A DNA stretch of 46,085 bases from Accumulibacter sp. (GCF_023806625.1 NZ_JAMTDX010000009.1:1-46085), one strand, 5' to 3'; counted from the stretch's first letter, positions 29,493 through 39,267 are shown. Translations and numbers: made by a program. Notes: generated by a model from the sequence alone, not told the origin.

Positions 29493-31394
29493 TCAGTGCT
29501 TGACGGCCTGGCTCAGCGGCGACTTCAGCGGTCCGCTGAGCACGACCGTCGTTGCCGTCTGGTCGGTATGCCCGCGCATCTGAACGTTCATCCGGCCGTT
29601 CAGCTCAAGATCATGGCTGATTTCGAGCTGCCCGGTCGACTCCATCAGCCCGGCGTTGAGGACCAGCCTCGAAAAGCGGTAGACTCCGGGTGCGAGATTG
29701 ATCACTCCGGAGAGTTCCTCGAAGCGCGTTGCGCCGCCAAGTGTTGCCGGGGTCGTAGACACGCGCCTGACCGCTTCGGGCAGGTCGATCGCGCCGAGGC
29801 TGCCGCGGTGGACCAGGAACTCGCCGCTGCCGTTGATCTGCGAGAAGATCGATGGCCAGGTTGCCGCGCTGGCCGAGAAGCGCAACCTCCCCTTGGCTTC
29901 CCCGTCGAACTGAGCACCGATGCCCAGGGCCTCGCCGAGTCGTTTCAGATTGATCCGCTCGAAGGATACGTCACCCGACAGACTCGCCTTCCCGTTCCCG
30001 CTCAGGCGAGTCGTCCCGCTGACGGCACCGTCGAAGATCCGGAGATCGAGCGTGTCGATGGCCAACTGCGGCCCGACGACCTCGCCCTCGATGCTCACCG
30101 AGTCGAAGACGAAAGGCGATCCGGGCACTGGCCGCCAGGCCACTCCGTCGACGCGCACGGCGACGCCGTGCGGTGTCGGCATGAGCCTGACTCGCAGACT
30201 GCCGTCCGCGGAGCGCAGCGCCAGCGACTCGGTCCGGTGGTCGGCCGAGACGTTGACTTCGCCGTGCATTCCTCCGAGAACGAGCCCGGCGAAAGACAGG
30301 CTGGCGTCCTTGAGGGTGATCCGCTCGACGCTGGCACTCAGAGACGCTGTCGTGACATGGTCGATGATCGCCGCCAGATCGAGCAAGCCGTCCGCGGACA
30401 GCATCAGTCCGCTCAGCTCGGCTTCGTGGAAGACCTTGCGCGATCCGCTCAGCGACGAGACGACCGGCAGCAGCCGGATCGAGTCGATCCTGAGCTCCGC
30501 TTTCCCGGGGTCTGCGCCGAGATGCACGTCGGAAAGCAGCAGGCCTGGCATCGGACGCAACTGGACGTGCATCTCGCCGATCTTCGCCATTTTCCCGGTG
30601 CTTTCGGCAAGAGCCGCTTCGACTTCCGGCAGGTAACGCGAATAGGGAAAGAACAGGGCGAGCAGGGCGACGACCGCCGCAAGCACCACGATGCCGAGCA
30701 GCAGAGCCATCGGCCAGGTCACTGACCGGCGGCGCGTGCCGCGCCGGATTGGCTTGAGGAGTACCGGTTCTTCGACGGGAGTTGCCGGAATGCTGGCAGG
30801 CACCGGAACGCCCGGCGGCGGCGTATCCTTGGTGGCTGCCAAGGCCGGACCGGCCGAGGTCAACGAGGGTCGCGTCGGGGTGCCGGAGTCGGGCGCTTTG
30901 CTGGATCGCCCGCCCGTCGACGGCTCGAAGAAACCCGCGCCGACCGTCGTCGCTTCCCCGAGCGGCCCGCCGTCGGCCAGCAGGCTGGGTTTCCTGTCCC
31001 GGGCTTCGGGGAAGGGGATGACCTGGGCCCCTTCGGCGGGCGGTGCGGCCAGCGTCGCGGGCCGCTCGCCACCGGTCGGGGGCGCGGAGTCCGCCGGCGA
31101 CTTGACCGCGGAGCCCTTCGGGCGTGACGCCGAACTGCCAACGTGGCGCCAGACCGATTCCTTGTCAACTCGTCTCTCGATGAAACCGTCCGTTTCAAGT
31201 TCGAGCAGCGCGCTCTGGGTCAGCGGCGGATTTCCAGTCTTCTCGCAGAGTTCTGCGACGGTCGCGTTGCCATCGACGAGGATCAGGACCATGCGCAGGT
31301 TGCGCTGGACGACCCGCGTCCTCTGCACCATCGCTTCCTCGCCAGCCGGAGTCTTGGCGAAAACCAGGGTCGGCTCGAGCGTTTCAGCGTCCAT
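29493..31394 (-). CDS. AsmA-like inner-membrane protein with N-terminal helical domain
   Basis: The protein has 633 residues. Residues 1-85 look like a winged-helix-like helical domain (RMVLILVDGNATVAELCEK and TQSALLELETDGFIE). A Pro/Ala/Ser-rich linker (90-215) leads to one membrane segment (227-249, WPMALLLGIVVLAAVVALLAL). The periplasmic part (255-633) has AsmA-type beta repeats (VSIEGEVVGPQLAIDTLDLR, VLSGPLKSPLSQ). AsmA-family proteins act in lipid transport or outer-membrane assembly. The domain combination is unusual and may couple cytoplasmic sensing to the envelope, by inference. Confidence 0.85.
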   Translation of the reverse strand: MDAETLEPTLVFAKTPAGEEAMVQRTRVVQRNLRMVLILVDGNATVAELCEKTGNPPLTQSALLELETDGFIERRVDKESVWRHVGSSASRPKGSAVKSPADSAPPTGGERPATLAAPPAEGAQVIPFPEARDRKPSLLADGGPLGEATTVGAGFFEPSTGGRSSKAPDSGTPTRPSLTSAGPALAATKDTPPPGVPVPASIPATPVEEPVLLKPIRRGTRRRSVTWPMALLLGIVVLAAVVALLALFFPYSRYLPEVEAALAESTGKMAKIGEMHVQLRPMPGLLLSDVHLGADPGKAELRIDSIRLLPVVSSLSGSRKVFHEAELSGLMLSADGLLDLAAIIDHVTTASLSASVERITLKDASLSFAGLVLGGMHGEVNVSADHRTESLALRSADGSLRVRLMPTPHGVAVRVDGVAWRPVPGSPFVFDSVSIEGEVVGPQLAIDTLDLRIFDGAVSGTTRLSGNGKASLSGDVSFERINLKRLGEALGIGAQFDGEAKGRLRFSASAATWPSIFSQINGSGEFLVHRGSLGAIDLPEAVRRVSTTPATLGGATRFEELSGVINLAPGVYRFSRLVLNAGLMESTGQLEISHDLELNGRMNVQMRGHTDQTATTVVLSGPLKSPLSQAVKH

Positions 31395-31636
31395 CTAAGC
31401 AGCCAGCGGGCGGTGCGGGTCGAGGATCGGCGCGGCGGCCGGCTTCGCGTTGTGCAGTTCGCAATGCTCGGCGATCACCGTTCGGGCTGGTCGCTCGCGG
31501 GTCGTCGCCGGGCCGTGAAGCCGCTCGGCGACCCGTCGCGCGCTCGTAGCGAGTGTGCGATGCGCGGCCGTCCGGCGCGGCCTGCCCGCTCGTGCAGAGA
31601 TTCGGCAGAGCGTCGCCTTGCGCCGTGCGACGAGGC

Positions 31637-31975
31637 TCATCCGGACAGTTCCGGCAAGCGGTAATGGATGGTCAGCCATATCGTTTGCGGCCGGGCGCTG
31701 GTCGCCTCGACGCGGTGTCGGCGGTGCGCAGCGATGTCCAGGTAGTCGCCGGCGACCAGCTGGCGCGATTCGGGCTCGTCGGCGAAGCGCAATGAAGCCT
31801 CGCCCTGGATGAGCAGGATCCACTCCGCGTTCGGCTGATCGTACCAGAAACCCGGCGGGCTCGACTGCCCGCTCGAGACGATCCGTTCGACGACCAGATT
31901 CCGCTGGACGAGCAGGCGCGAGAACTCCTCGGCTGAAGCATCTGCGGCTGGCAGGTTGGCGAAGAGATTGGGCAT
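31637..31975 (-). CDS. Small cupin protein
   Basis: The protein has 112 residues from ATG 31975 (MPNLFANLPAADASAEEF). The single cupin barrel shows PGFWYDQPNAEWILLIQGEA, VAGDYLDIAAHRRHRVEAT and TIWLTIHYR; the His of motif 2 (RRHRVEA) is present but motif 1 has only part of the HxH metal set, so metal binding is uncertain. An in-frame upstream ATG at 32050 would add residues unlike the family. Confidence 0.85.
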   Translation of the reverse strand: MPNLFANLPAADASAEEFSRLLVQRNLVVERIVSSGQSSPPGFWYDQPNAEWILLIQGEASLRFADEPESRQLVAGDYLDIAAHRRHRVEATSARPQTIWLTIHYRLPELSG

Positions 31976-32209
31976 GCAAGATCCGGCTCCGCAAAGAGGC
32001 GTCCCGACCCCCGGAGCAGGCCGGAGGCGATTCGGCACGGCGACGATCATACGACGTGTGCAGCGCGTATGTTAGCGCGAACGCCCTGACAAGAGGGCGC
32101 CCGACGTCATGTCAGCGCAGCGCGTTGCAGCGGACTCGCGCCCGCCGGCTGCCCACGACGCGGCCGGACGCGGGATCCGGCCCGCCGAGTGGCGCCGCCG
32201 CTTCGTCCG

Positions 32210-32231
32210 GCTGACCCTTTCTTGGGTCAGC
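32210..32231 (+). promoter_or_regulatory. Hairpin 42 bp upstream of the beta-propeller gene
   Basis: A perfect 8-bp stem (GCTGACCC / GGGTCAGC) with a TTTCTT loop lies 41 bp before ATG 32273. It could be an operator, a leader structure or the end of an upstream transcript. No riboswitch family is recognised. Confidence 0.45.
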
Positions 32232-32272
32232 AATCGTTTAGGCTGTCGACTTCCACCCGTGAAAGGACTGCC

Positions 32273-34204
32273 ATGAACACGATTCTGCGTGCGTCGCTGA
32301 TCGCCGCGCTGCTGATCACCCTGCTCGTTCCCCCGACTGCGGCGTCGTTCGCCGGCGACTCTGGCGGGCCACGCCGGACCCTCCGTGCGTTTGCCAGCGA
32401 GCAGGAACTCGACGACCTCTTCCGCACCTGGGCTGAAGAAGCTCGCCGCCGTCGCGACGAGCTACGGGTCCGCCGCCAGATGTCCGCCGAGTCGGCGCCG
32501 GAGGCGGCGGTCACGCAGCCCGTCCCGGCTCCGGAGGCGGCTGCGAAGGGCGCTGCCGGAGACCGGAGCGAGTCGGTGACCAACGTCCAGCATGCCGGTG
32601 TCGACGAGGGAGGGATCGTCAAGCTGCACGGCGAGCATCTCGTCATCCTGCGCCGCGGCCGGCTGTTCACGGTCCGTGTCGGTGGCGACACGCTGCAGCC
32701 GGTGGCGGCGATCGACGCCTACGGCCCGGGTATCGATCCCGGCGGTGCCTGGTACGACGAGTTGCTCGTTTCCGGTGATACGGTCGTGGTCATCGGCTAC
32801 AGCTATGCGCGTGGCGGAACCGAAATCGGTGTCTTGGACATCGACCACGCTGGACGACTCACCTGGCGAGCCAGCTATCATCTGCGCTCGAATGACTACT
32901 ATTCGTCGCGGAACTACGCCAGCCGCCTGGTCGGCAGCCGCCTGATCGTCTACTCGCCGCATCTGCTGAGTCCGTGGTCCGACCCCTACGCGGCGTTCCC
33001 GGCGCTGCGCCGCTGGCATCCTGGCGCGTCGCTGGGCGAGTTCCGGCGCATTGCCCCGGCGACGCGCATCTACCGGAGCGACGAGCCACTCGATCCGTTT
33101 GCCGGAGTCGCCCTGCACAGCGTGACGATCTGCGACCTCGCCAGGCCGGAGATGGACTGCGCGAGCACGGCCGTGTTGGGGCCACCAGGCCGTGTCTTCT
33201 ACGTTTCGCCGGGTGCGGTGTATGTCTGGACGACCGTGTCGTCGCGCGCGCCGGAGCCGGCCGGTCGTCCGGGTTCGGCGGTGTTCCGGATCCCGCTCGA
33301 CGGGTCGGCTCCAGGTGCGCTCAAGGCGTCGGGCAGCCCGATCGACCAGTTCTCCTTCCATGAGGACGCCGACGGAGTACTCAACGTGTTGTTGCGTGAT
33401 GGTGGGCGAGGCGACGCGATGTGGGCCGCCGAGGGTCAAGGCGGCGGCCTGGCGCTGCTGCGCGTGCCGCTGGCCAGCTTCGGCGACGGCCGGGAGAGCG
33501 CGCCGAGCGGGTCGTACCGGCGGCTGCCGGCTGCAGTGGGGCGCGCGCTGCATAGCCGCTACGTCGGACCGTTCCTGCTCTACGGTGCGGGCAGCGGCTG
33601 GGGCGCTGCGCAGGCAGGCAAAACGTCGCCCCTGTACGCCGTGCGCTACGCTCAGGGAACGGTGTTCGAGGTTCCCGTCGACCATCCGGTCGATCGCCTC
33701 GAAGCTCTGGGGGAGAACGCGCTGGTCGTCGGCAGCGACGGCAGTCAGCTGCATCTGACGAGCATCTGGCTGCGCGAACTGCCGCTGGTCGCCGGTCACT
33801 ACACGCGCGCTGATTCGGCGCAGGGAGAGACGCGCAGCCACGGCTTCTTCTACAAGGCCGAAGGCGAGACCGACGGGCTGCTCGGTCTGCCGATCGTCGG
33901 CGGTGGCGAATCGGCCGCGCGGCAGTTGCGCAGGGAGTCGGCCGCCGTGCTCTTCCTGCGCAATCGCCGGTTACAACTCAGCGAACTCGGAACACTCGAC
34001 GCGCGTCCGGCAACCACCGGCGCGAGCGACGGCTGCCGGGCCTCGTGCGTGGATTGGTACGGGAACACCCGGCCGCTGTTCGTGAGCGGTCGGATCTTCG
34101 CCCTGCTCGGTTACGAACTCGTCGAGGGGACGGTCCGCGAGAAGCGGATCGTCGAAAGGCGCCGGGTCAGTTTCGCGCCGGTCATGCTCGCCGTCGCGCG
34201 CTGA
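32273..34204 (+). CDS. Secreted beta-propeller domain protein
   Basis: The protein has 643 residues. A signal peptide (about 1-29, ILRASLIAALLITLLVPPTA) precedes a helical, charged stretch and an Ala/Pro/Glu linker. The propeller-like part (from TNVQHAGVDEGGIVKLHGEH) has recurrent strand patterns ending in GVLDID, LIVYSPH, AVYVWTTV and FEVPVDHPVDRLE. This matches the Beta_propel family (secreted C-terminal beta-propeller), whose roles are mostly unknown. Four Cys, including CRASCVDW, may form disulfides. GAAAGGA precedes ATG 32273. Confidence 0.85.
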   Translation: MNTILRASLIAALLITLLVPPTAASFAGDSGGPRRTLRAFASEQELDDLFRTWAEEARRRRDELRVRRQMSAESAPEAAVTQPVPAPEAAAKGAAGDRSESVTNVQHAGVDEGGIVKLHGEHLVILRRGRLFTVRVGGDTLQPVAAIDAYGPGIDPGGAWYDELLVSGDTVVVIGYSYARGGTEIGVLDIDHAGRLTWRASYHLRSNDYYSSRNYASRLVGSRLIVYSPHLLSPWSDPYAAFPALRRWHPGASLGEFRRIAPATRIYRSDEPLDPFAGVALHSVTICDLARPEMDCASTAVLGPPGRVFYVSPGAVYVWTTVSSRAPEPAGRPGSAVFRIPLDGSAPGALKASGSPIDQFSFHEDADGVLNVLLRDGGRGDAMWAAEGQGGGLALLRVPLASFGDGRESAPSGSYRRLPAAVGRALHSRYVGPFLLYGAGSGWGAAQAGKTSPLYAVRYAQGTVFEVPVDHPVDRLEALGENALVVGSDGSQLHLTSIWLRELPLVAGHYTRADSAQGETRSHGFFYKAEGETDGLLGLPIVGGGESAARQLRRESAAVLFLRNRRLQLSELGTLDARPATTGASDGCRASCVDWYGNTRPLFVSGRIFALLGYELVEGTVREKRIVERRRVSFAPVMLAVAR

Positions 34205-34220
34205 TCCGTTGGCCGGTCGA

Positions 34221-34793
34221 TCATCGCCGGTGCAGAACCTTGCGCAGCAGACCGGCCATCCGCTGCGACGAGGCCGGGGGAACGTCGCGGACGATCTGCA
34301 GAACGCCCTCGCTCCGGTCGCCGGTGACCACGAAGTGCAACGAGCGGGCGAGCCTGAGCATCGGCTGGTTGTCGGCGAGCACCTCGCCGGAAATCTGCCG
34401 CAGGCCGCGGCGCGATGCTTCGCGCAGCAATGCCTTGAGCAGGCGCCGTCCGACCCTCTGACCCTGCCAGCGGTCGCCGACGAGCAGCGAGAAGGAGCAC
34501 TCGCCATCGCCTGGGTGCTCGACCAGCCGGCCGCCGGCGACTGGCACTGGAGTCCCTTTATCGAGATGGGTGACGACGAGCGCGTAGACGTTCTGCGGGT
34601 CCACGTCGACGAGCTGACGAACCGCTTCGTCGGAGAACTCGGTGATCGGCGCGAAGAAACGGTTGCGGCGCGACTTCGGGGACAGCCGGTTCAGCGACTC
34701 CTTGACCAGCGGCGCGTCGCGCGGCTGCATCAGGCGCATGTGCAGCCAGCTGCCATCTGCTGCGCGCCAGCGGTCGACGAGGGGCTTCTTCAT
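34221..34793 (-). CDS. GNAT-family N-acetyltransferase
   Basis: The protein has 190 residues from the preferred start at 34793 (MKKPLVDRWRAADGSW). A longer frame starts at 34838. The acetyl-CoA binding motif is FSLLVGDRWQGQRVGRRLLK, and LSPKSRRNRFF and DPQNVYALVV are the usual N-terminal strands of this subfamily (often annotated acyl-CoA synthetase-like GNATs). Its substrate is unknown. It lies between the propeller gene and pstB in the pst direction, 75 bp from pstB. Confidence 0.85.
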   Translation of the reverse strand: MKKPLVDRWRAADGSWLHMRLMQPRDAPLVKESLNRLSPKSRRNRFFAPITEFSDEAVRQLVDVDPQNVYALVVTHLDKGTPVPVAGGRLVEHPGDGECSFSLLVGDRWQGQRVGRRLLKALLREASRRGLRQISGEVLADNQPMLRLARSLHFVVTGDRSEGVLQIVRDVPPASSQRMAGLLRKVLHRR

Positions 34794-34868
34794 CAGCGGA
34801 GGCTGCCCACGAGGGGGACCGGCAGGTCGGAAGCCCATTGTACGCGGATCCCGCCAAGCCGATGACGG

Positions 34869-35666
34869 TCAGCCGAAGCGCCCGGTGATGTATTCCTCGG
34901 TCAGCTTCGACGACGGGTTGGTGAACATCTTTCGCGTGTCGTCGAACTCGATCAGTTCGCCGAGATACATGAACGCCGTGAAGGCCGAGACGCGCGCGGC
35001 CTGCTGCATGTTGTGGGTGACGATCAGGATGGTCACCCTCTCCTTCAGTTCGTCGAGCAGTTCCTCGATTCGCGCAGTGGCGATCGGATCGAGCGCCGAG
35101 GTCGGCTCGTCGAAGAGCAGGATTTCCGGGTCGGTGGCCAGCGCGCGCGCGATGCACAGGCGCTGCTGCTGCCCGCCGGAGAGGTTGAAGGCGAGGTCGT
35201 CGAGCCGGTCCTGGACCTCGTTCCACAGCGCAGCCGAACGCAGGGCCTCCTCGACCTTCTCGTCGATCAGCTGCCGGTTGCGCACGCCGCGGACGCGCAG
35301 TCCATAGGCGACGTTCTCGTAGATCGACTTGGGAAAGGGGTTCGGCTTCTGGAAGACCATCGAGATGCGCATGCGCACTTCGATCGGGTCGACGTGCCGG
35401 TCGACGATGTTGACGCCGTCGGGGTAGAGCAGAATCTCGCCGGCGTAGCGCATGTTCGGGTAAAGGTCGTGCATCCTGTTGAAACAGCGCAGAAAGGTCG
35501 ACTTTCCGCAGCCCGACGGGCCGATCAGGGCGGTGACGCGGTTCTGCTCGACCGGGAAGTCGATGTTCTTCAGCGCCTGGAAGTCGCCGTACCAGAAGTT
35601 CAGCGACCTGACCAGCGCCTTGAGTCCGGCCTGCGCTGCGTGGGCGGGCGTGCTCGGCGTGTTCAC
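34869..35666 (-). CDS. pstB: Phosphate ABC transporter ATP-binding protein
   Basis: The protein has 265 residues. Walker A is [19 protein letters not shown], the Q-loop [16 protein letters not shown], the signature [10 protein letters not shown] and Walker [13 protein letters not shown]; the H-loop is [12 protein letters not shown]. These are diagnostic of PstB. It energises phosphate import through PstCA and is downstream of pstA by 30 bp. Confidence 0.97.
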   Translation of the reverse strand: MNTPSTPAHAAQAGLKALVRSLNFWYGDFQALKNIDFPVEQNRVTALIGPSGCGKSTFLRCFNRMHDLYPNMRYAGEILLYPDGVNIVDRHVDPIEVRMRISMVFQKPNPFPKSIYENVAYGLRVRGVRNRQLIDEKVEEALRSAALWNEVQDRLDDLAFNLSGGQQQRLCIARALATDPEILLFDEPTSALDPIATARIEELLDELKERVTILIVTHNMQQAARVSAFTAFMYLGELIEFDDTRKMFTNPSSKLTEEYITGRFG

Positions 35667-35696
35667 GGGATCCTCAATGGTCTTCGGGAGTCTGGC

Positions 35697-36647
35697 TCAC
35701 CACTTGATCGTTTTCCGGAAACGGTAGCGGATCCAGATTGCCAGTGCGTTCATCGACAGGGTCATCCCGACGAGGACCAGTCCGGCGGCTGCTGCGTTCT
35801 GCTGGAACGCCTCCTCGGGCCGCGACAGCCAGTTGAACATCTGGATCGGCATGACCGAGAACGGGGCCATCAGCCAGTCGAAGGAAATCAGGCGGTGTGG
35901 ATCCGAGAACGGGGACGGCGGCAGGAAGGCGATGAAAGTCAGCGCGCCGATGGTGATGATCGGGGCGGTTTCGCCGATCGCGCGCGCCAGTCCGATGATC
36001 ACCCCGGTGAGAATGCCCGGCAGCGAGTACGGGATGACGTGATGCGCGACCACCTGCCATTTCGTTGCTCCGCAGGCATGTGCGCCTTCACGGATGTGCT
36101 GCGGGATCGTGCGGATCGCTTCGCGCGTGGCGACGATGACCACCGGCAGGATCAGCAAGGCCAGCGTCAGTCCAGCCGAGGCAATGCTCTGTCCGAGGCC
36201 GAACTGGTAAACGAAAAGCCCGAGGGCGAGCAGGCCGTAGATGATCGACGGCACGCCCGCGAGGTTGGTGACGTTGATCTCGATGATGTCGGTGAGCAGG
36301 TTCCGTGGGGCGTATTCCTCGAGATAGATTCCGGCACCGATACCCAGCGGGACGGCCACGCAGGCAGTGACCAGCATGACCAGCGTCGTGCCGACCCATG
36401 CCGAGAGGATGCCGGCGTCGGCTGGCCGCCGTGACGGGAAGCTGGTCAGGAAGTCCCAGGAGAGATGCCGGAACCCGGCGACGAGCATTTCGCTGAACAG
36501 CGCTGCGAAGACCGAAGCCGCGAGCACCAGCGCGAGCACGCCGACGAGGCCGAAGAGCCAGTCCCAGGCCCTGCGGCGGGCGATGACCCGGCGCCTCCAG
36601 CGGACTTCGGATTCACCGGCGGGGCGCATTTGCCGAGGGCTGTCCAT
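35697..36647 (-). CDS. pstA: Phosphate ABC transporter permease PstA
   Basis: The protein has 316 residues with six membrane segments. The Gly-rich EAA-type loop region is YSLPGILTGVIIGLARAIGE, preceding TAPIITIGAL. The sequence WVGTTLVMLVTACVAVPLGI and YLEEYAPRNLL are typical of PstA. The start (36647) lies 2 bp after the pstC stop, so translation is coupled. Confidence 0.96.
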   Translation of the reverse strand: MDSPRQMRPAGESEVRWRRRVIARRRAWDWLFGLVGVLALVLAASVFAALFSEMLVAGFRHLSWDFLTSFPSRRPADAGILSAWVGTTLVMLVTACVAVPLGIGAGIYLEEYAPRNLLTDIIEINVTNLAGVPSIIYGLLALGLFVYQFGLGQSIASAGLTLALLILPVVIVATREAIRTIPQHIREGAHACGATKWQVVAHHVIPYSLPGILTGVIIGLARAIGETAPIITIGALTFIAFLPPSPFSDPHRLISFDWLMAPFSVMPIQMFNWLSRPEEAFQQNAAAAGLVLVGMTLSMNALAIWIRYRFRKTIKW

Positions 36648-36649
36648 CG

Positions 36650-37612
36650 TTAGTAGACCTCCCGGAATCTCTTGCGCAACAGGTGCCCGAGGATGTTGAA
36701 GAGGAGGGTGATGAGCATCAGCGTCAGCCCGGCTGCGAAGATCGTCTGGTAACCGATCGAGCCGTGCGGCAGGTCACCGAGAGCGACCTGGACGATGTAG
36801 GCGGTGATCGTCGCTGCCGGCTCGGTCGGGTTGAAAGTCAGCTTCGGCTGCATGCCGGCAGCGATCGCGACGACCATCGTCTCGCCGACGGCCCGCGAAA
36901 TGCCGAGGATGTACGACGAGGCGATTCCCGACAGCGCCGCCGGGGTGACCACGAACAGCGCCGTCTGCAGGCGCGTCGCGCCGACCGCGTACGAGGCCTC
37001 GCGCATGTCCATCGGCACTCCGCGCATCGCGTCCTCGGACAACGAACTGACGTAGGGGACGATCATGATGCCCATCACCAGTCCGGCCGAAAGCATGTTG
37101 AAGCCGGGCAGCTCCGGGTACAGCTTCTGCAGCATCGGGGTGACGAAAAGCAGCGCGAAGTAACCGTAAATGATCGTCGGTATCCCGCCGAGCAGTTCGA
37201 GGAACGGCTTGGCGAACTCGCGAACCCGGTAGCCCGCGAACTCTGAGAGATAGATCGCCAGGATCGTCCCGAGCGGGATGGCCACGACCAGTGCGACGAG
37301 CGTCGTCGTCAGGGTTCCCGAGAGCAGGGCGATGATCCCGAAGTGTGCATCGTCGAAGAGCGGAGTCCACTGCGTGTCGGTCAGGAAATCGATCAGCGGG
37401 ACGCTGCGGAAGAAGACGATCGACTCCCAGACCAGGATCGCGACGATGGCCAGCGTCGTGGCGACCGAGACGAGTGCGGCGAGGAACAGCAGCCCCTCGA
37501 TCGCTGCTTCGCCGAGCGCCCGGCGCCAGCGTCCCGGTGGCGTCGCCCGCCAGGGTGCCGGGCCGACCGCCGCCGGCTGGGCGGCGGCCTCCTTCCAGGG
37601 AATGCCGTTCAT
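36650..37612 (-). CDS. pstC: Phosphate ABC transporter permease PstC
   Basis: The protein has 320 residues from ATG 37612. Membrane segments alternate with conserved loops: TPLFDDAHFGIIALLSGTL, LSEFAGYRVREFAKPFLELL, GGIPTIIYGYFAL and SSYILGISRAVGETMVV (coupling loop). The longer open frame upstream (to 38275) overlaps pstS antisense frames and is not coding. A hairpin separates it from pstS. Confidence 0.96.
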   Translation of the reverse strand: MNGIPWKEAAAQPAAVGPAPWRATPPGRWRRALGEAAIEGLLFLAALVSVATTLAIVAILVWESIVFFRSVPLIDFLTDTQWTPLFDDAHFGIIALLSGTLTTTLVALVVAIPLGTILAIYLSEFAGYRVREFAKPFLELLGGIPTIIYGYFALLFVTPMLQKLYPELPGFNMLSAGLVMGIMIVPYVSSLSEDAMRGVPMDMREASYAVGATRLQTALFVVTPAALSGIASSYILGISRAVGETMVVAIAAGMQPKLTFNPTEPAATITAYIVQVALGDLPHGSIGYQTIFAAGLTLMLITLLFNILGHLLRKRFREVY

Positions 37613-37651
37613 GCGGCGAAGGCCACGCGATTCGTCCGGCGCGCGAGGCTC

Positions 37652-37670
37652 GCCCGGCGACTCGCCGGGC
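37652..37670 (-). promoter_or_regulatory. GC hairpin between pstS and pstC
   Basis: GCCCGGCGA-C-TCGCCGGGC can form a strong stem in the 119-bp spacer between the pstS stop and the pstC start. In pst operons such structures cause attenuation or 3'-end stabilisation, giving more PstS than permease. That role is inferred. Confidence 0.5.
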
Positions 37671-37731
37671 AAGCGCTGCCGATCGTCGGCCGGCCCGGTG
37701 CGCAGCCCGGTGGCGGTGGGTGCCCGATGGT

Positions 37732-38745
37732 TCAGATCTGGGCCTCGCGCTTGATCAGTTCGTCGATGGTCAGGCCGACCTCGCTCTGTCCGCCGAAGAC
37801 CGTGCCGAGCTTCCGTTTGGCGAGGTGTTCGAGATTGCCCGTATACGCCCTGGCCGGTAGCGGTATGTACTTGACTTCCCTGACCAGCTGAGGCGCGTTG
37901 TTCATGTAGAAGTCGACGAACTCGCGGAGTTCGGGGCGTTCGAGGGACTTCTCGCTGACGTAGATGAACACCGGTCTGGACAGCGGCTGGTAGGTGCCGT
38001 TCTCGACGGTTTCGGGCGTCGGCGCCACCGGACCCTTGCCGTTGTCGATGGCCACGGCCTTGAGCTTCCTGCGGTTCTCGGCGTAGTACGCGAAACCGAA
38101 GTAGCCGAGTGCTCCCCGATCTCCGGAGACCCCCCGGACGAGCACGTTGTCGTCCTCCGACGCCGTGTAGTCGCCGCGGCTCGACCTGGCCTTGCCGACG
38201 ATCGCCTCGGTGAAGTAGTCGAAGGTTCCGGAGTCCGCGCCCGCGCCGTACAGCATGATCTTCTGGGCGGGCCACGCCGGATTGACGTCCTTCCAGGTGC
38301 TGATCCTGCCCTGGGCCGACGGTTCCCAGATCTTCCTGAGCTCGGCGACGGTCAGGCTGCCGACGAAGCGGTTCTCGGGATTGACGATCACCGTCAGCGC
38401 GTCGTAGGCGACGGGCATCTCGTAATAACGGACTCCCGTCTTCGCGCAGTCGTCCATCTCCTTCTTCTGAATCGGGCGCGAGGCATTGGCGACGTCGATC
38501 TCGCCACGGCAGAATTTCCTGAAGCCGCCGCCGGTACCGGATATGCCGACGGTCACCCGGACGTTGCCTTTGTGGGCTTTCTGGAATTCCTCTGCGACGG
38601 CCTCGGTGATTGGAAAGACGGTGCTCGACCCGTCGACCCGGATCACCGGCGCTGCGGCGGTAGCCGGGGTGGCGACGGCGAAGCCGCAGACGAGGGCGAG
38701 GATCGGGCTCGCCGGCGCGGGCCTTTTCGGCTTCAGGTTCATCAT
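37732..38745 (-). CDS. pstS: Phosphate-binding protein PstS (copy 1)
   Basis: The protein has 337 residues with a signal peptide cut at about [12 protein letters not shown]. Phosphate-binding loops are [20 protein letters not shown] and [20 protein letters not shown], the latter the signature of the SphX/PstS-like group. [14 protein letters not shown]-like and [11 protein letters not shown] segments follow. It delivers phosphate to PstCAB. It is adjacent to the permease genes and closely similar over its length to the second copy at 39268. Confidence 0.96.
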   Translation of the reverse strand: MMNLKPKRPAPASPILALVCGFAVATPATAAAPVIRVDGSSTVFPITEAVAEEFQKAHKGNVRVTVGISGTGGGFRKFCRGEIDVANASRPIQKKEMDDCAKTGVRYYEMPVAYDALTVIVNPENRFVGSLTVAELRKIWEPSAQGRISTWKDVNPAWPAQKIMLYGAGADSGTFDYFTEAIVGKARSSRGDYTASEDDNVLVRGVSGDRGALGYFGFAYYAENRRKLKAVAIDNGKGPVAPTPETVENGTYQPLSRPVFIYVSEKSLERPELREFVDFYMNNAPQLVREVKYIPLPARAYTGNLEHLAKRKLGTVFGGQSEVGLTIDELIKREAQI

Positions 38746-38801
38746 CGGCTCCTGGTTGTCGTGTCTCGGGGTGTCACGGACCGGGAGTGTACCTGCACAG
38801 T

Positions 38802-38819
38802 GTGTCGGCCGGATGACGG
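38802..38819 (-). promoter_or_regulatory. Weak candidate Pho box before pstS copy 1
   Basis: On the minus strand CCGTCAT-CCGG-CCGACAC shows two 7-bp half-sites 11 bp apart. The first matches the PhoB repeat seen upstream of pstS copy 2, the second only partly. It is 57 bp from the pstS start. Confidence 0.3.
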
Positions 38820-38830
38820 CTGGCGTAGTG

Positions 38831-39142
38831 CTAGCTGCGAGTGTTCGCTTCCGGGGCGATCACGTCGCGTATCGCCGCCTTCAACTCTGCGCGGTCGAGG
38901 TTAGCCAGCAGAAGCAGCCCGGCACGCAGCAGTTGCCCCTTGCCGGCGGCAACGCCGCGGCTGGCCAGGCGCTTCCTGAGGCGGACGAGTTGCTTCGCTT
39001 CGCGCGTGGTCAGGCGGACCGTACAGCTGACCGCCTTCGCCGGCGGGCTGGCGGCCGCCGTGGCGGCCTTGCGTCGGACTTCGAGTTCGCGTGCGGCGGC
39101 AGCGATCGCCTTGCTGTTCGCCTTGCTTTCAGCAGGGGACAT
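38831..39142 (-). CDS. Small basic protein, possible ribbon-helix-helix fold
   Basis: The protein has 103 residues from ATG 39142, which has GGAG five bases upstream; a longer start at 39154 lacks one. The N-terminal 40 residues are Ala/Lys-rich. The C-terminal [20 protein letters not shown] followed by [18 protein letters not shown] has the strand-helix-helix outline of RHH DNA-binding proteins. It sits between the two pstS genes and might regulate them; this is inference. No named family is recognised. Confidence 0.7.
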   Translation of the reverse strand: MSPAESKANSKAIAAAARELEVRRKAATAAASPPAKAVSCTVRLTTREAKQLVRLRKRLASRGVAAGKGQLLRAGLLLLANLDRAELKAAIRDVIAPEANTRS

Positions 39143-39267
39143 CAGGATCTCCATCAGGGGAAGGGGAAGTCAGCGACTGCCCGCGCCCGGCGCGTGCAGT
39201 CGATCGTCCCGGTGTACTCGAGGCCGCACGATCCGGCGGGACGCCGGGAGCGCGGCGCGGCCGACGG

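Noticed and set aside
37652-37670. Rho-independent terminator ending pstS
   Set aside because: Strong stem but no T run on the minus strand; kept only as a possible attenuator or stabiliser.
37613-38275. Upstream extension of pstC
   Set aside because: It overlaps pstS out of frame; PstC family length starts at 37612.
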